This document shows, piece after piece, positions 46,116 through 55,895 of a stretch of DNA of 64,000 bases. Below the pieces are notes generated by a model. The model made no database searches. It was not told the DNA's origin and was given only the letters and a program-made list of their open reading frames with translations. The first letter of the stretch is position 1. The number at the start of each line of letters is the position of its first letter. This DNA comes from Alienimonas californiensis (GTDB lineage: Bacteria > Planctomycetota > Planctomycetia > Planctomycetales > Planctomycetaceae). The translations under genes and the position numbers were made by a program. Location of the stretch: NCBI RefSeq assembly GCF_007743815.1, contig NZ_CP036265.1, positions 4,048,823 through 4,112,822 on the forward strand, in the 5' to 3' direction.

Positions 46116-47678
46116 TCAGCCGGCGTCCTCGCCGGTGATCTCGATGCGGTCGCCGTCCTCCAGCCCCTCGCGGCCGGCGACGAGCAGTTTGTCGGTGGGG
46201 CGGAGGCCGTCGCTCACCTCGATCAGCTCCTCCGTCCCGGCCTCGCCAAGCGTGACCGGCTGCCGACGGGCGACGTTCCCCGCCGCGGCGAGCCAGACGC
46301 TGCGGGCGTCGCCCTCGCCCTCGACCAGTCGGCGGGGGACGAGCAGACGTTCCCGCTGCTCCTCGCCGACGGATTCCTCGTCGCTGGGCGGGGCGAGGAA
46401 GGTCGCTTTGACGAGCATCTCCGGCCGTACGGCCGGCGGCGGGTTTTCGAGGGCGACCTTTACTTCCAGGGTGTTCTTCTGCACGTTCGCGGCGGAGGTC
46501 GTCTCCAGCACGCGGCCGGCGATCGGTTCGTCGGCGGCGGCGGTCTCCACCGTCACCGGCTGGCCGCGGACGACCCGGGGGACGTCCTCCAAACGCACGT
46601 CGGCCCGCACCTGCAACATCGCAGGGTCGTAAAGGCTCACCACGGCGGAGCCTTCCGCGTTGGACTGGGCCTCCTGTCCGGTGACGAACGAACCGGGCGG
46701 GGCCAGCACGGCCAGCACGCGGCCGTCGGCCGGGGACCTCAACGTCATCCGGTCCAGCCGCAGCCGGGCGATCTCCAGGGCCACCTCCGCCTGCCCGCGG
46801 CGGGCCTCGGCGGCCCGCACCGCGGCGGCGGCGGCGGCGAGCCGGTTCGATTCCTCAATCCGCAATTCCGTCTGCTCCGCGAGCGCGTCGCGGCGCCGAC
46901 GGAGAGCCTCCGCCCGCTTCGGCAGGGAGGTTTGCAGGCTGCGAAGTTCCGCCAGCGCCGCGGCGGCCCGGTCGGCCTCGCTCTCGGCTTCCTGCAGCAG
47001 GCGGCCGGAGACCGATCCCCGGGCGGCCTGACGGCCGTCGCGGTTCTGCTCCGCGAACCGCAGCCGGGCCTCGGCGGCAGCGAGTCGGGCCGGCAGGGCG
47101 TCCTGCTCTCCCTCCACCTCGGCGAGCGTGGCGTCGGCCTCCGCCAACGCGGCCCGGCGGGCGAACGGCTGCTGGTACAACTGCTCCGCCGCCGCGCGTT
47201 CCGCCTCGGCGCCGGCGAGGTCCGCCTCGGCAAGGCTCAGGTCCGCCTCCGCCTGACGCACGGCGAGTTCGCTGTCTGCGGACACCAGCCGCGCGACCAC
47301 CTCCCCGGCGTCCACCTCTTGCCCGGCGACGACCAGCAACTCCTCCACGACCCCGCTGCTCAGGGCGGAGACGTAGGTCGGCGTCGGCCGCGGTTCGACC
47401 CAGCCCGCCGCCTGAAACAGCGGCGTGCCCGCCCGACGCACCTCCGCCTGTCGCACGACCACCGGGACGATCGTCACCGGCTTCGCCGTCCGCCACAGAT
47501 CGCGGGCGGCCCAGCCGATCATCGCCAGGAACCCGCCGAGTACCACCGCCGGCAGCACGACGCGGGCCAGCAGACGACCGCGGCTCTGCCGCCGCTTCGG
47601 CTTCGCCGCGGCCCCCTGGGGGGCGCGGTCGAAGGCCAGGCGGCTCAAGTCCAGCGGCGGTTCGGCGAGGTCGCTCAT
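46116..47678 (-). CDS. HlyD-family periplasmic adaptor protein
   Basis: This is a membrane-fusion protein of 520 residues. After a cytoplasmic basic segment it has one membrane helix ([22 protein letters not shown]). The lipoyl-like half-motif ([23 protein letters not shown]) comes next, then a ~250-residue Ala/Glu/Arg-rich coiled coil. The second lipoyl half ([20 protein letters not shown]) and beta-barrel domains follow. It bridges the inner-membrane ABC proteins towards the cell exterior. The hairpin is longer than in MacA. Confidence 0.9.
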   Translation of the reverse strand: MSDLAEPPLDLSRLAFDRAPQGAAAKPKRRQSRGRLLARVVLPAVVLGGFLAMIGWAARDLWRTAKPVTIVPVVVRQAEVRRAGTPLFQAAGWVEPRPTPTYVSALSSGVVEELLVVAGQEVDAGEVVARLVSADSELAVRQAEADLSLAEADLAGAEAERAAAEQLYQQPFARRAALAEADATLAEVEGEQDALPARLAAAEARLRFAEQNRDGRQAARGSVSGRLLQEAESEADRAAAALAELRSLQTSLPKRAEALRRRRDALAEQTELRIEESNRLAAAAAAVRAAEARRGQAEVALEIARLRLDRMTLRSPADGRVLAVLAPPGSFVTGQEAQSNAEGSAVVSLYDPAMLQVRADVRLEDVPRVVRGQPVTVETAAADEPIAGRVLETTSAANVQKNTLEVKVALENPPPAVRPEMLVKATFLAPPSDEESVGEEQRERLLVPRRLVEGEGDARSVWLAAAGNVARRQPVTLGEAGTEELIEVSDGLRPTDKLLVAGREGLEDGDRIEITGEDAG

Positions 47679-47718
47679 CGGGCGGTTCGGGGGAGGAACG
47701 GGACGGGAACGGCAGCGG

Positions 47719-48252
47719 TTACTTCCGCACGTACACCTGCCGGGCCAGCACGCTGAGGTTGCCGGCGTCGTCCTTCTCCGCGGTGCCGCGGACGACGACC
47801 TCGGTTAATTCGTCGATCCCCAGCAGGTCCCGGGCGTTCTCCGCGACCAACTTGCCGTCGGCGTCGATCAGCTTCACCGTGGCGGAGTTCGCCGGCACCT
47901 TGTCCTGCTGGCAGCAGTAGTCCCACGGCGTCGGGCAGCCCTCGTCGGCGGCGCAGTACGGCACCTTGGGATCGACGATCGTGAACGCGGCCAGCCCGTC
48001 CACGAACGGGGCCCGGTCCCCGCCGATCAGACCGACGACGGTCACCTCGTCGCCGTCTTCGACGCTCTCCTTGACGGCGCCGACGCCTTTCGCGCCTTCG
48101 GGTTCGGTCGGGGCGAGGTAGGCGGCGTTCTGCACCGTGGGGGCGGCGGCGTCGGTGACGGGCGCGTCCCCGTCCGGGGCGCCGCAGCCGACGGCGAGCA
48201 GAGCGACGGACAGGGCGCCGACCGCGGCGGCGTGGTGGGTGAGGTTCAGCAT
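47719..48252 (-). CDS. Putative lipoprotein with a CPTPWDYCC motif
   Basis: This 177-residue protein has a type II signal with lipobox LAVGC (lipidation at Cys23). The mature part has two beta-rich halves: [20 protein letters not shown] and [20 protein letters not shown]. These look like an OB-fold, as in small exported nucleic-acid- or metal-related proteins. Between them lies a Cys cluster, [16 protein letters not shown], with four Cys that could bind metal or form disulfides. It sits between the HlyD adaptor and the first permease on the same strand. The function is unknown; its place suggests an accessory subunit. Confidence 0.75.
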   Translation of the reverse strand: MLNLTHHAAAVGALSVALLAVGCGAPDGDAPVTDAAAPTVQNAAYLAPTEPEGAKGVGAVKESVEDGDEVTVVGLIGGDRAPFVDGLAAFTIVDPKVPYCAADEGCPTPWDYCCQQDKVPANSATVKLIDADGKLVAENARDLLGIDELTEVVVRGTAEKDDAGNLSVLARQVYVRK

Positions 48253-48349
48253 CGAAGGTTCTCCTGGAGGGAGGGGAGGGAAGCCGCCAGCGGCGGCGGG
48301 AAGCGGGTCGGCCTCCGGGCCGAGCCGTGAAGGTCAGTAAAAAGTGAGG

Positions 48350-49510
48350 TCAAATCGCTTTGAGGCTCTCCGCGATCGGGCGACGCAGGGCCTTGAGGGC
48401 CGGCGGGACGGCCCCCGCGGCGCCGAGCAGTAATCCGACGCCGCAGCCGATCAGCAGCGTCGTTCCGTCCACCCGCAGGGCGAAGGCGCCCATCGTGAAC
48501 CGGACCGACAGCCCGTTGATCAGCAGCAGCGCCGCAGTCCCCGCCAGCAGCGAGGCGGCGGCGGCCAGCACGAGCCCCTCCTGGATGAGGCTCAGCAGCA
48601 CGGCCCGGCGGCGGAAGCCGATCGCTCGCAGGGCGGCGATCTCCCGCGTCCGCCCGGCGACGGCGCCGTACATCATATTCAACCCGGCGAACGCCCCGGC
48701 GCCGGCGACCAGCGCCACCACCGCCCAGGCGAGAATCCGCACCGGCTTGTAGTGCGTCTGCATCGCGCCGTAGTAGGCGGTCTCCGGCGTGGCGGTGATC
48801 TCGAGGTCCTTCCGCTGCTTGGAGAACAGATCGATCTCCCCGGCGGAGCCGTCGGGGGCGAGGGTGAGGGCGACCAGCCCGAGGTCCTGCCGATTGAGGG
48901 CGGACTGCAGGTCCGGCAGCCGGCACCAGAGTTCCGATTCGAACGCCGATCCGCCCGCGGAAAACGTGCCGCTGACCGTCCAATCGCGGTTTTCGAACGT
49001 CACCGTTGAGCCGGGCCTCAGGGCGTTCGCGGGCACGCCGAGCTTGGCGTGGGCCAGCCGCCCGGCGAGGATTTCGCCCGGCCCCGGCCAGGCGCCGGAG
49101 GTGATCCGCACGGACCGGCGAACAAGCGATGCAGTGGGCGTCACCCCGCGGACCAGCCCCAGCGACGTGACGTCTCCGCCGCCGACGCGGGTGCCGAAGT
49201 ACAACTCTGGAGACACGTAGGCGACGCCCGACCGCTGCCGGATGCCGCTCAGGCTGGCTTCAAGGACGCCGGCGGTGCGGGCCGGGACGGCGGAGTTCTC
49301 GATGTTCTCCTCCGCCCCCAGCGAATAGACGAGCATCACGTCGGGATCGCCGCTGACGGCCAGCGACGTCTCCAAGCCGCGGATGAAGCCCACGACCACG
49401 AGCATCAACAACACCACCGTGGCCAGCGCCGCCAGCGTCAGCAGGCTGCGCACCGGCCGCCGGGCCAGGTTGCGAATGCCGTAATCCCACGGGAGCAGGC
49501 GGAGCGTCAT
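48350..49510 (-). CDS. FtsX-like ABC transporter permease (first of two)
   Basis: This 386-residue permease has the same plan as the one at 44137: an N-terminal helix ([22 protein letters not shown]), a large external domain and three C-terminal helices. The [20 protein letters not shown] coupling segment contacts the ATPase. Two separate permeases, one ATPase and one adaptor make up the core of the operon. About 80 bases separate it from the HMA gene upstream. Confidence 0.9.
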   Translation of the reverse strand: MTLRLLPWDYGIRNLARRPVRSLLTLAALATVVLLMLVVVGFIRGLETSLAVSGDPDVMLVYSLGAEENIENSAVPARTAGVLEASLSGIRQRSGVAYVSPELYFGTRVGGGDVTSLGLVRGVTPTASLVRRSVRITSGAWPGPGEILAGRLAHAKLGVPANALRPGSTVTFENRDWTVSGTFSAGGSAFESELWCRLPDLQSALNRQDLGLVALTLAPDGSAGEIDLFSKQRKDLEITATPETAYYGAMQTHYKPVRILAWAVVALVAGAGAFAGLNMMYGAVAGRTREIAALRAIGFRRRAVLLSLIQEGLVLAAAASLLAGTAALLLINGLSVRFTMGAFALRVDGTTLLIGCGVGLLLGAAGAVPPALKALRRPIAESLKAI

Positions 49511-49590
49511 GCGGCGGTGACTTCGTGGACGGGAGAGGGGAGGCCGAAACGGGGCGACGTAGACGTGCGTCGCCCCGGGAGCGGAACCGA

Positions 49591-49947
49591 TCAGGATTTG
49601 GGCTTCTCAGTGAAGGTGCCGCTCGGGCCGACCAGCTTCTCCGGGGTCTTGCCGATCGACTCCATCGCCTCCCACAACCACTTGGGCGAGAGCTTCACCT
49701 GCGGATCGGGCCACACCGTGACAGTCTTCTTCTGGATGTCGCACCGCACCTTGGCGATGCCGTCGACGGGGTTCAGCGTCGCTTCGATCCGCTTCACGCA
49801 TCCGCCGCACATCTCGCCGACGGTGATAACGGTCGCGGCGGGGGCGGCGGTCGTCGCCGGGCTCTCGGGCGCCGCGGACGCCGTCGTCGCGGCGGTCAGC
49901 AAGAAGACGCCGCAGAGGGCGCGCAGGGTGGGGAGGGCGGCGTTCAT
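49591..49947 (-). CDS. Exported heavy-metal-associated (HMA-like) protein
   Basis: This 118-residue protein has a signal peptide ([21 protein letters not shown]) and one ferredoxin-like HMA domain. The metal-binding loop is [11 protein letters not shown], with Cys47 and Cys50 in the CxxC arrangement that normally holds Cu(I), Zn or Cd. The rest follows the HMA pattern ([20 protein letters not shown]). As an exported HMA protein it would act outside the cytoplasm. It is the first clear gene upstream of the ABC genes and gives the operon its probable metal link. Confidence 0.85.
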   Translation of the reverse strand: MNAALPTLRALCGVFLLTAATTASAAPESPATTAAPAATVITVGEMCGGCVKRIEATLNPVDGIAKVRCDIQKKTVTVWPDPQVKLSPKWLWEAMESIGKTPEKLVGPSGTFTEKPKS

Positions 49948-50149
49948 GGGAACTCCTTTTCAGGGGCGAAAGATAGATCTCGACGCGCAACACGCATCGT
50001 CGAGCGGGGGGCGGGACAGAGCGTCCCGCGGGAACGACGACCGCACACGGGCCGCCGAAGTGGGGAACCGACCGCAGCAGCGGACCGGAGAAAGAAGGTG
50101 CGGGCGAACCCCCGCCCTCACGGGGGCGGAACGGTACGCCCCGGGGCCG

Positions 50150-50536
50150 CTAGTTCAGCAGCGACGACAACAGGACGCGCAGCGCCGCTCCGCTGACAAA
50201 CCCGGGCGGGCTCTCAGAGACCGCGTACGTCACCGGCCGGCAAGCGCCAAGCTTCGGCAACGATTCTTCGAAGAAGGCCGTGCTCAGACCGACGTGCGCC
50301 GCGACCCCGTCGAGGTCCGGCGAATCCGACAGCACGGCGCCGCCGCAGATTCCCTGGCAGCCGCAATCGTCGCCGTTCGGTTGCGGCCCGTCGTCGCCGC
50401 AGTCAGCGGGAGAGACCGGGCAGCAGGGGCAGTGCGTCGCTTCGCTCCCCGCATCGCCGCAGGCGCCCGCCGCACAGCGGAACGGGCACGCCAACAGGGC
50501 GCAGAGGGTGGCGGCGGCGACCAGCGACCGAAACAT
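50150..50536 (-). CDS. Exported Cys-rich small protein
   Basis: This 128-residue protein starts MFRSLVAAATLCALLACPFRC, a signal-like segment. A cluster of about ten Cys follows (ACGDAGSEATHCPCCPVSPA, then DCGCQGICGG), with a plain helical C-terminus. A lipobox-like LLAC is present, so lipidation at that Cys is possible. The spacing of the cysteines suggests metal or redox binding. It is 202 bases upstream of the HMA gene on the same strand and may belong with it. The family is not recognised. Confidence 0.6.
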   Translation of the reverse strand: MFRSLVAAATLCALLACPFRCAAGACGDAGSEATHCPCCPVSPADCGDDGPQPNGDDCGCQGICGGAVLSDSPDLDGVAAHVGLSTAFFEESLPKLGACRPVTYAVSESPPGFVSGAALRVLLSSLLN

Positions 50537-50655
50537 TCCGTCCAAAACGCGGGGAAGGGAACCGCCCGAGCTTACGCCGCCGACACCGACGCGGGCAAGG
50601 GCGCAATCGTCCGGCCCGTCCGCCTGCCGCCGCATTGACCACTGCGGGAGCCCAA

Positions 50656-50687
50656 GAAAAAACCCGCCCCGGCGAACCGGGGCGGGT
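50656..50687 (-). terminator. Intrinsic terminator on the minus strand with no gene feeding it
   Basis: An 11-bp perfect GC stem (50662-50672 with 50677-50687) has a TTCG loop on the minus strand, followed by TTTTTT. No protein gene lies within 800 bases to its right on that strand. It directly follows the RNA-3'-end-like repeat at 50684-50708, so it is best read as the terminator of a lost structural RNA gene. Confidence 0.8.
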
Positions 50688-50708
50688 CAGTAGAGGCGTG
50701 GGGACTCC
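50684..50708 (-). repeat. Direct repeat A, tmRNA/tRNA 3'-end-like (attachment-site candidate)
   Basis: This 25-bp sequence matches repeat B at 61978-62002 at 22 positions in the same orientation. On the minus strand it reads GGAGTCCCCACGCCTCTAC, shaped like the T-loop end plus acceptor strand of a tRNA or tmRNA. The rest of such an RNA is missing. Together with B it brackets the glycan cluster. Confidence 0.55.
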
Positions 50709-51511
50709 GCCCGATGAGCTCTCTCGTCGATGAAAATGGGTCTTCGTTCGCTGCGTCCGGACGAACTGCCCCGGTCGAATCGCACCGGCGTAAAGTTCGA
50801 ATTTCGCAGGCGTTCGGTCGCTGGTCTGGAGACCCAGTCCGACAGCCCCGCAGCCGCCGACACACAGCGGGCCCCTCGATATGAAATTGCCCCGCACACT
50901 GCCGGAACCTAGCGGATCTGTTTCTTGCCCTAATCGGTCGCCCCGAAGCCTTCGGCTGGGGGCCTGCAGGTCGTGGCGGAGAACCCACGGCGGCCGAGTG
51001 CGTCGATGTCTGCAGCGGGTAGACAAAATTGATCTATCTGACGGTCCCGAGCAGGGCTTCGTCGCCGCACCCGCGAAAGGCGGCTCAGGTCCGCTGCACT
51101 CGGATGAGCCCACGATCGCGGGTCACGCCCGCGTTAAACCGCACGCTCCGGACTGGATGCCGGACCGCGGATTGAAGGGGATGTGCCGGTTGGCGAGAGA
51201 GTCACAGCAGCACTGGCATCGATCTCGGACGACGAACCCGATCTCTCCCGCGCGGCTGCTTCCTTCGGCAGTTAGGATTTTCTGAGTCCACTGCCAACGC
51301 CGTGCGCGGTGCGGGCTCCGACCTGAATCCTCTGGCTTTTGATGACCGCGGACCGTCAATTTTCACACGGCGGCGACCGTCTGCGTCAGGTACGTTCGCC
51401 GGCTCCGGCGGCGGCGAAATTCCCCTTTTCTCTACGACGGGGCGTCGTAACTGAAAATCGCTCCCTCGGCTCCGGCGCCGCGGTTCCCGTCGGCCGGCTG
51501 GCGGGAATCGC
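50709..51511. other. Gene-poor stretch upstream of the glycan cluster
   Basis: No convincing gene is seen in these ~800 bases. Open frames on both strands lack start signals and show Arg/Ser-rich translations typical of non-coding GC-rich DNA. It is somewhat less GC-biased than the neighbours and probably holds the promoter of the 51512 operon plus decayed island DNA. Confidence 0.5.
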
Positions 51512-52528
51512 ATGAGCGTCGCCCCGCCCGTGGTCGTCGGGATGCCGGTCCGCAACGCAGAACGTTATCTCCCCGAGGCGCTGGACTCCCTGCTGGGGCA
51601 GACGTTCGGGGATTTTGAGCTGGTGATCTCCGATAACGCCTCGACCGACGGCACGGAGGCCCTCTGCCGCGCCGCGGCCGCCCGCGACGACCGCGTGCGC
51701 TACGAGCGACTGTCGGAAAACGTGGGGGCTATCGAGAACTTTAACCGTCTGGCCCGTGCCGCCCGCGGGTGCTACTTCAAGTGGGCCGCCTCCGACGACC
51801 TGTGCTCGCCCACGTTTCTTGAGCGCTGCGTGGAACGGCTGGACGGCGACGGCGCCCTCGCCTGGTGCCACCCGCTGACCCGTCACATTGACGGCGACGG
51901 CGACCCGATCGCGGCCCAGGACGACCCCGCCATCCCCGCCGGCGAGCCGAACCATAGCCTGACCCGCGTCGGCGCCACCGGCATGCGGTTCGACCGCACC
52001 GCGGCGGCGGCGTGGCGGCGATTTCGGGCGGTCGTGCTGGGGACGACCTGGTGTTCGGACAGCTACGGCCTGATTCGCCTCGACGCCCTCCGGAGAACCG
52101 CGCTGCTGCCGCCGTTCTTCGGGGCGGAGAAAGTGCTCATGGCCGATCTCGCCCTGCACGGCCGGTTCGCGGAGATTCCGGAGGTGCTCTTTTCGCAGCG
52201 GATCCACGCTGACGCCGCGAGCAACCTCGGCGGGGCGGACGCCGAACGCACCTTCGCCCGCGCGGCGGCGGGAGCCGGGAAGTTCTCGTCCACCCGTCTG
52301 GCCCTGCTGCGGGGGTACGCCTCCGCGGTGCGGCGGGCGGACCTGTCCGCCGCCGACCGATTCCACTGCTTCACCACATTGGGGCTCTACGTCGGGCAGG
52401 TGGGCAAGTGGGGCCGGGTATTGAAGTCCGCGGCGGCCGGCCGGGGCGTCGGCGACGACACCTTCCGCAAGGTGGCCGCCCGCCGAACGGCCTCTCGCAC
52501 GCGCTCCGTCGAGGAGTCCGATCGATGA
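51512..52528 (+). CDS. Family 2 glycosyltransferase
   Basis: This GT-A glycosyltransferase (338 residues) is the first gene of the cluster. It has VVVGMPVRNAERYLPEALDS, VISDNASTDGTEALC, NVGAIENFNRLAR and the metal site WAASDDLCSPTFLE, where the DD replaces the classic DxD. There are no membrane helices. It would add a sugar to a lipid-linked glycan. The stop overlaps the next start (ATGA), and the cluster continues without gaps. Confidence 0.9.
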   Translation: MSVAPPVVVGMPVRNAERYLPEALDSLLGQTFGDFELVISDNASTDGTEALCRAAAARDDRVRYERLSENVGAIENFNRLARAARGCYFKWAASDDLCSPTFLERCVERLDGDGALAWCHPLTRHIDGDGDPIAAQDDPAIPAGEPNHSLTRVGATGMRFDRTAAAAWRRFRAVVLGTTWCSDSYGLIRLDALRRTALLPPFFGAEKVLMADLALHGRFAEIPEVLFSQRIHADAASNLGGADAERTFARAAAGAGKFSSTRLALLRGYASAVRRADLSAADRFHCFTTLGLYVGQVGKWGRVLKSAAAGRGVGDDTFRKVAARRTASRTRSVEESDR

Positions 52529-53316
52529 ACTTCACCGCTCCGCCGTCTGATCGGCCGGTCGCGGCCGCCCCGCCGGAATCGGTCGTTCTGATCGTCGATC
52601 CCCGACGGATTGTTCGGTGGCTGCTGGCGGTCGTCGTCGTCGTCGCGGCGGTGGGGACGGCCGCGGACTGGATCATCTATCAGGTCGCCGATCATCCGGA
52701 CGACGGCCTCGCGAGGGTGGCCCGGCGGTTCGACCTGGGGCACGAACCGAGCTTGCCGGCGTGGTACTCGTCGCTGGCCCTGCTGGCCTGCGGGGCATTG
52801 GCGGCGCTGATCGCCCGGGTCGTACGGGAGGATCGACTCTGGTGGGGGCTGCTCGCGGCGCTGTTCGCTGGCCTGGCGCTGGACGAGGCGGTGATGATCC
52901 ATGAGATGGCCGACGGCGTGACGCACGAGGCGCTCGACGGCGGCGGGGTCCTTTACTTCACCTGGGTCGTGCCGGGGCTGATCTTCGTGGCGGGCGTTTG
53001 CGCTCTCTTCGCCCGCTTCCTCTGGCGATTGCCGGCCCGCACGCGGTGGCGATTTATCTTGGCCGGCGGGACGTTTGTGGCGGGAGCGGTCGGGATGGAG
53101 ATGGCCGCCGGCGCCGTGGTCGATTCCTACCCCACCGAGGCCGAAGGCATTGCCTCGCCGGCTCATATCGCGGTGCAAGCGGTGGAAGAGTCGCTGGAAA
53201 TGCTCGGCGTCTTGCTGTTCCTGGCGGCGGAACTGGATTATCTCGCCATGGCCGCCGGTTCAATTGTCCTCCGGTTCGCCCGGACCGGCCCCGCTGACGA
53301 ACTCCTGACCGAATGA
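52525..53316 (+). CDS. Polytopic membrane protein of unknown function
   Basis: This 263-residue protein has about six hydrophobic helices (the first is RWLLAVVVVVAAVGTAADWI). The helix-end motifs AGLALDEAVMIHEMADGVTH and VEESLEMLGVLLFLAAELD carry conserved-looking Asp, Glu and His inside or next to the membrane. Such acidic/His sets can hold metal for intramembrane chemistry, but no named family is recognised. GAGGAG just upstream of the ATG is a good ribosome site. Both ends overlap neighbouring genes by 4 bases (ATGA), so it is firmly part of the operon. Confidence 0.75.
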   Translation: MNFTAPPSDRPVAAAPPESVVLIVDPRRIVRWLLAVVVVVAAVGTAADWIIYQVADHPDDGLARVARRFDLGHEPSLPAWYSSLALLACGALAALIARVVREDRLWWGLLAALFAGLALDEAVMIHEMADGVTHEALDGGGVLYFTWVVPGLIFVAGVCALFARFLWRLPARTRWRFILAGGTFVAGAVGMEMAAGAVVDSYPTEAEGIASPAHIAVQAVEESLEMLGVLLFLAAELDYLAMAAGSIVLRFARTGPADELLTE

Positions 53317-54512
53317 CCAATGCCCGCTGCTGTCCCGGGTGCGGCTCGGACCGGCTGACCGACCTGTTCGAGGCGACCGGCCAGCCGGTGCACGTCGGCA
53401 TTTTCGGCGAGACCGCCGAACAGGCCCGTGCCCTGCCGACCGGCGAAATCACGCTCGCCCACTGCGGGCGCTGCGGGCTGGTGCACAACCGATCGTTCGA
53501 ACCGGCGAAACTCGGGTATCGGCCGGGGTACGAGGTCGCGCTGCACCATTCCGCGACCTTCCGCGATTATCTCGACGGACTGATCGACGGGCTCATCGAC
53601 CGGTTCGACCTGCGCGGCAAAAGGGCGCTGGAGATCGGCTGCGGCGACGGCTACTTCCTGACCCGTCTGGCGGAGCGGGCCGGGCTGCACGGGGTCGGCG
53701 TCGACCCGACCGCCCCCCGCGAGGGCCGCGAGCTGGCCGGGGACGGTACGGTCGAGCTGATCCGGGCTTACTTCGACGAGGGAACTGCCCGCCGCGTGAA
53801 TGATCCGCCGGTCGAGTTCGTCGCCTGCCTGTCGGCGTTCGAACACGTCCCCCAGCCGGCGGGGTTGTTGAAGACCGTGCGGGAGATGGCGGGCGGGCGG
53901 GCGGGCGGGCTGTATTTCGAAACCTTCGACGCCCGCCGGGCGCTCGGTCGCGGGGAGATTTGGAGCGTCCACTACGAGCAGTGCAACCTGTTTGGGGCCG
54001 CGTCCCTGGCCGCGTTGTTCCAACATGCGGGACTGACGGTGACGGACGCCGGCAACTGCTACGCCGGCGACCAATACGCCTACGTCGACGCGGTCGCCGG
54101 TCCCGCCCCCGCGGACCCGCCGCAGGACCTGGAGCCGGACGGCCTGCCGCCGGAACTGGCGAAGTTCCGCGAGACTTACCGGGCCAGGCACGCCGAATGG
54201 ACCGCCCGGCTGGCCGAATGGCGGGCGACGGGCAAGACGGCGGCGTTCTGGGGGGCGGCGGGTAAAGGGGTGACGTTCCTGAACTCCCTGCCGCTCGCGG
54301 GACCGGGGGACGGCGTGGTCGAAGCGGTCGTCGATTCCAACCCGGACAAGCACGGCAAGTTTCTGCCCGGAACCGGGCACCCGATCGTCCCGCCCGAAGC
54401 CCTCGCGGCGAACCCGCCGGACGCGATCGTCCTCTCCAACGCCCTGTACGAGCGGGAGATCCGCGCCCGGGCGGAAGAACTGGGCGTGACCTGCGAGTTC
54501 CACGTCGCCTGA
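53313..54512 (+). CDS. SAM-dependent methyltransferase with zinc N-domain and C-terminal domain (sugar C-methyltransferase type)
   Basis: This 399-residue protein has three parts. Residues 1-60 hold two Cys pairs (CCPGCGSD and HCGRCGLVHN) forming a zinc-binding domain (Methyltransf_13). Residues ~90-250 are a class I methyltransferase (RALEIGCGDGYFLTRLAE). The C-terminal part is a Rossmann-like domain (AAFWGAAGKGVTFLNSLPL). This three-part layout is that of the TylC3/NovU deoxysugar C-methyltransferases. It suggests that the glycan contains a branched or C-methylated sugar. Confidence 0.88.
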   Translation: MTNARCCPGCGSDRLTDLFEATGQPVHVGIFGETAEQARALPTGEITLAHCGRCGLVHNRSFEPAKLGYRPGYEVALHHSATFRDYLDGLIDGLIDRFDLRGKRALEIGCGDGYFLTRLAERAGLHGVGVDPTAPREGRELAGDGTVELIRAYFDEGTARRVNDPPVEFVACLSAFEHVPQPAGLLKTVREMAGGRAGGLYFETFDARRALGRGEIWSVHYEQCNLFGAASLAALFQHAGLTVTDAGNCYAGDQYAYVDAVAGPAPADPPQDLEPDGLPPELAKFRETYRARHAEWTARLAEWRATGKTAAFWGAAGKGVTFLNSLPLAGPGDGVVEAVVDSNPDKHGKFLPGTGHPIVPPEALAANPPDAIVLSNALYEREIRARAEELGVTCEFHVA

Positions 54513-54554
54513 CCGTCGCCTGAACCCACGCCCCCGCTCCCCGCACGCCCCGGC

Positions 54555-55490
54555 ATGGCGACGCTCGAACCGATCACTCCGGAGCTGTTCCCGAAGCTCT
54601 ACACGGCGTTTCTCCACGACGACGACCCGCTGTCCGGGGAGTCGGAGTGGCGGCGGGTGTTCGACTACGCCTGGGAGAAGCCGGAGGGCCACGCCGGGTA
54701 CGCCCTGCTGGAGGGGGACGAGGCGATCGGCTTTTTGGGGATGATCTTTAGCAGACGGATCGTGAACGGGCGGGAGGAACGGTTCTGCAACCTCCACACC
54801 TGGTGGGTTCGGAAGGATCGCCGCGGGCATAGCCTGATGTTATTGCGGCCGATCACACGACTCCGCGGGTACACAATCACCCACTTCACACCGGGCGATC
54901 GGGTGCGAGCGGTGCTGCGGCGGCTGGGATTTCGCGACCTCAGTTCGCAGTTGACGATCCTTGCGCCGCCGGGACGTCACGGGAGACTGCCGGCGGGGGC
55001 GACCCTGTCGTTTGATGCGGACGAGATGGTCGACCGGCTCCCCGAAACGGAACGTCGCCTGCTGACGGACCACAGGCCTTACCCGGTCGAGCCGCTGCTC
55101 GTCGAGGTGGGCGGGGAACGATGCCTCGTGTTGCACAGCCACGTGGTACGGCACCGGCTGCCCTACGTTCACGTCCACCACGTCAGCGACCGGGAGCTGT
55201 TCCTGAAGCGGGAGCCGGCGGTTCGGGCGGCTCTGCTGGAGCGCTACCAGGCCCGCTTTGCGGCGATCGACACGCGGCTGTTCCCAGGGACGCGGTTCCG
55301 GCGAGGCGTTCGGTTCTGGGCGCCGGCGAACGCCCTTTATAAATCGGACGACGTTCCGCCGGAGCGGATCGACAACCTTTATTCGGACGTGACGCTGCTG
55401 GCCCTGACCACCCTGCCGGACCTGACGCACGAGGTGACCGAGCGGGGCCGCCGCCTGCTCGGCCTGTCCTCCAACGCCGAACCGGCCTGA
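54555..55490 (+). CDS. GNAT-like acyltransferase or related protein
   Basis: This 311-residue protein begins with a GNAT-like half (ITPELFPKLYTAFLHDDDPL; LHTWWVRKDRRGHSLMLLRP resembles the acetyl-CoA strand and pyrophosphate loop). The second half has no clear family, with repeated His/Arg segments (SHVVRHRLPYVHVHHVSDRE). It may acylate an amino sugar in the glycan. It starts 42 bases after the methyltransferase. Confidence in the function is low. Confidence 0.6.
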   Translation: MATLEPITPELFPKLYTAFLHDDDPLSGESEWRRVFDYAWEKPEGHAGYALLEGDEAIGFLGMIFSRRIVNGREERFCNLHTWWVRKDRRGHSLMLLRPITRLRGYTITHFTPGDRVRAVLRRLGFRDLSSQLTILAPPGRHGRLPAGATLSFDADEMVDRLPETERRLLTDHRPYPVEPLLVEVGGERCLVLHSHVVRHRLPYVHVHHVSDRELFLKREPAVRAALLERYQARFAAIDTRLFPGTRFRRGVRFWAPANALYKSDDVPPERIDNLYSDVTLLALTTLPDLTHEVTERGRRLLGLSSNAEPA

Positions 55491-55895
55491 CGCAGCGGCC
55501 CGGGCAGACGTCGCTCCGCCCCGCTTCGCGAAAATCGAAACGGTGCGACCGGCTTCGTCGGCGTCGTTCGTCCAGGGAACCGGTTTTCCTTCCGCCGTGC
55601 CGGGGGGCGTGTTCTAGGTTGTCCGGCCCCCTCGTCTGTCCGTGCCGTCCGTCTGTCCGTGCCCCCCGTTATCGCCGCCCCGCCGCTGACCGCCGCTGCA
55701 ACGCCTGAGGGGGGCGCCGCCGCTCCACGGGCGGTGCAATGGATGTCCGCGTTCTTGGACCGTCGGCGATCGCGGCCGGCGAGTGCGGCGCGATAAAATC
55801 CGTCGTTCCCCCCGCCGTGAGGCTGCGGCGGGCCGGCTCGAGCACAATCTCCTTGCGGAACGGCTTTCCGCGAACCCATAAATGACAGTTCCCCG
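55491..55895. other. 405-base intergenic gap inside the glycan cluster
   Basis: No gene is seen. A 14-base unit (cgtctgtccgtgcc) occurs twice in a row near 55634-55663. Just before the next start is an A/T-richer stretch (cccataaatgacag). A separate promoter for the second half of the cluster is likely here. Confidence 0.5.

Noticed and set aside
50774-50781. The same GATTCGAC string near repeat A as evidence of an RNA 5' end.
   Set aside because: An 8-base match is expected by chance, and the spacing differs from that at repeat B.
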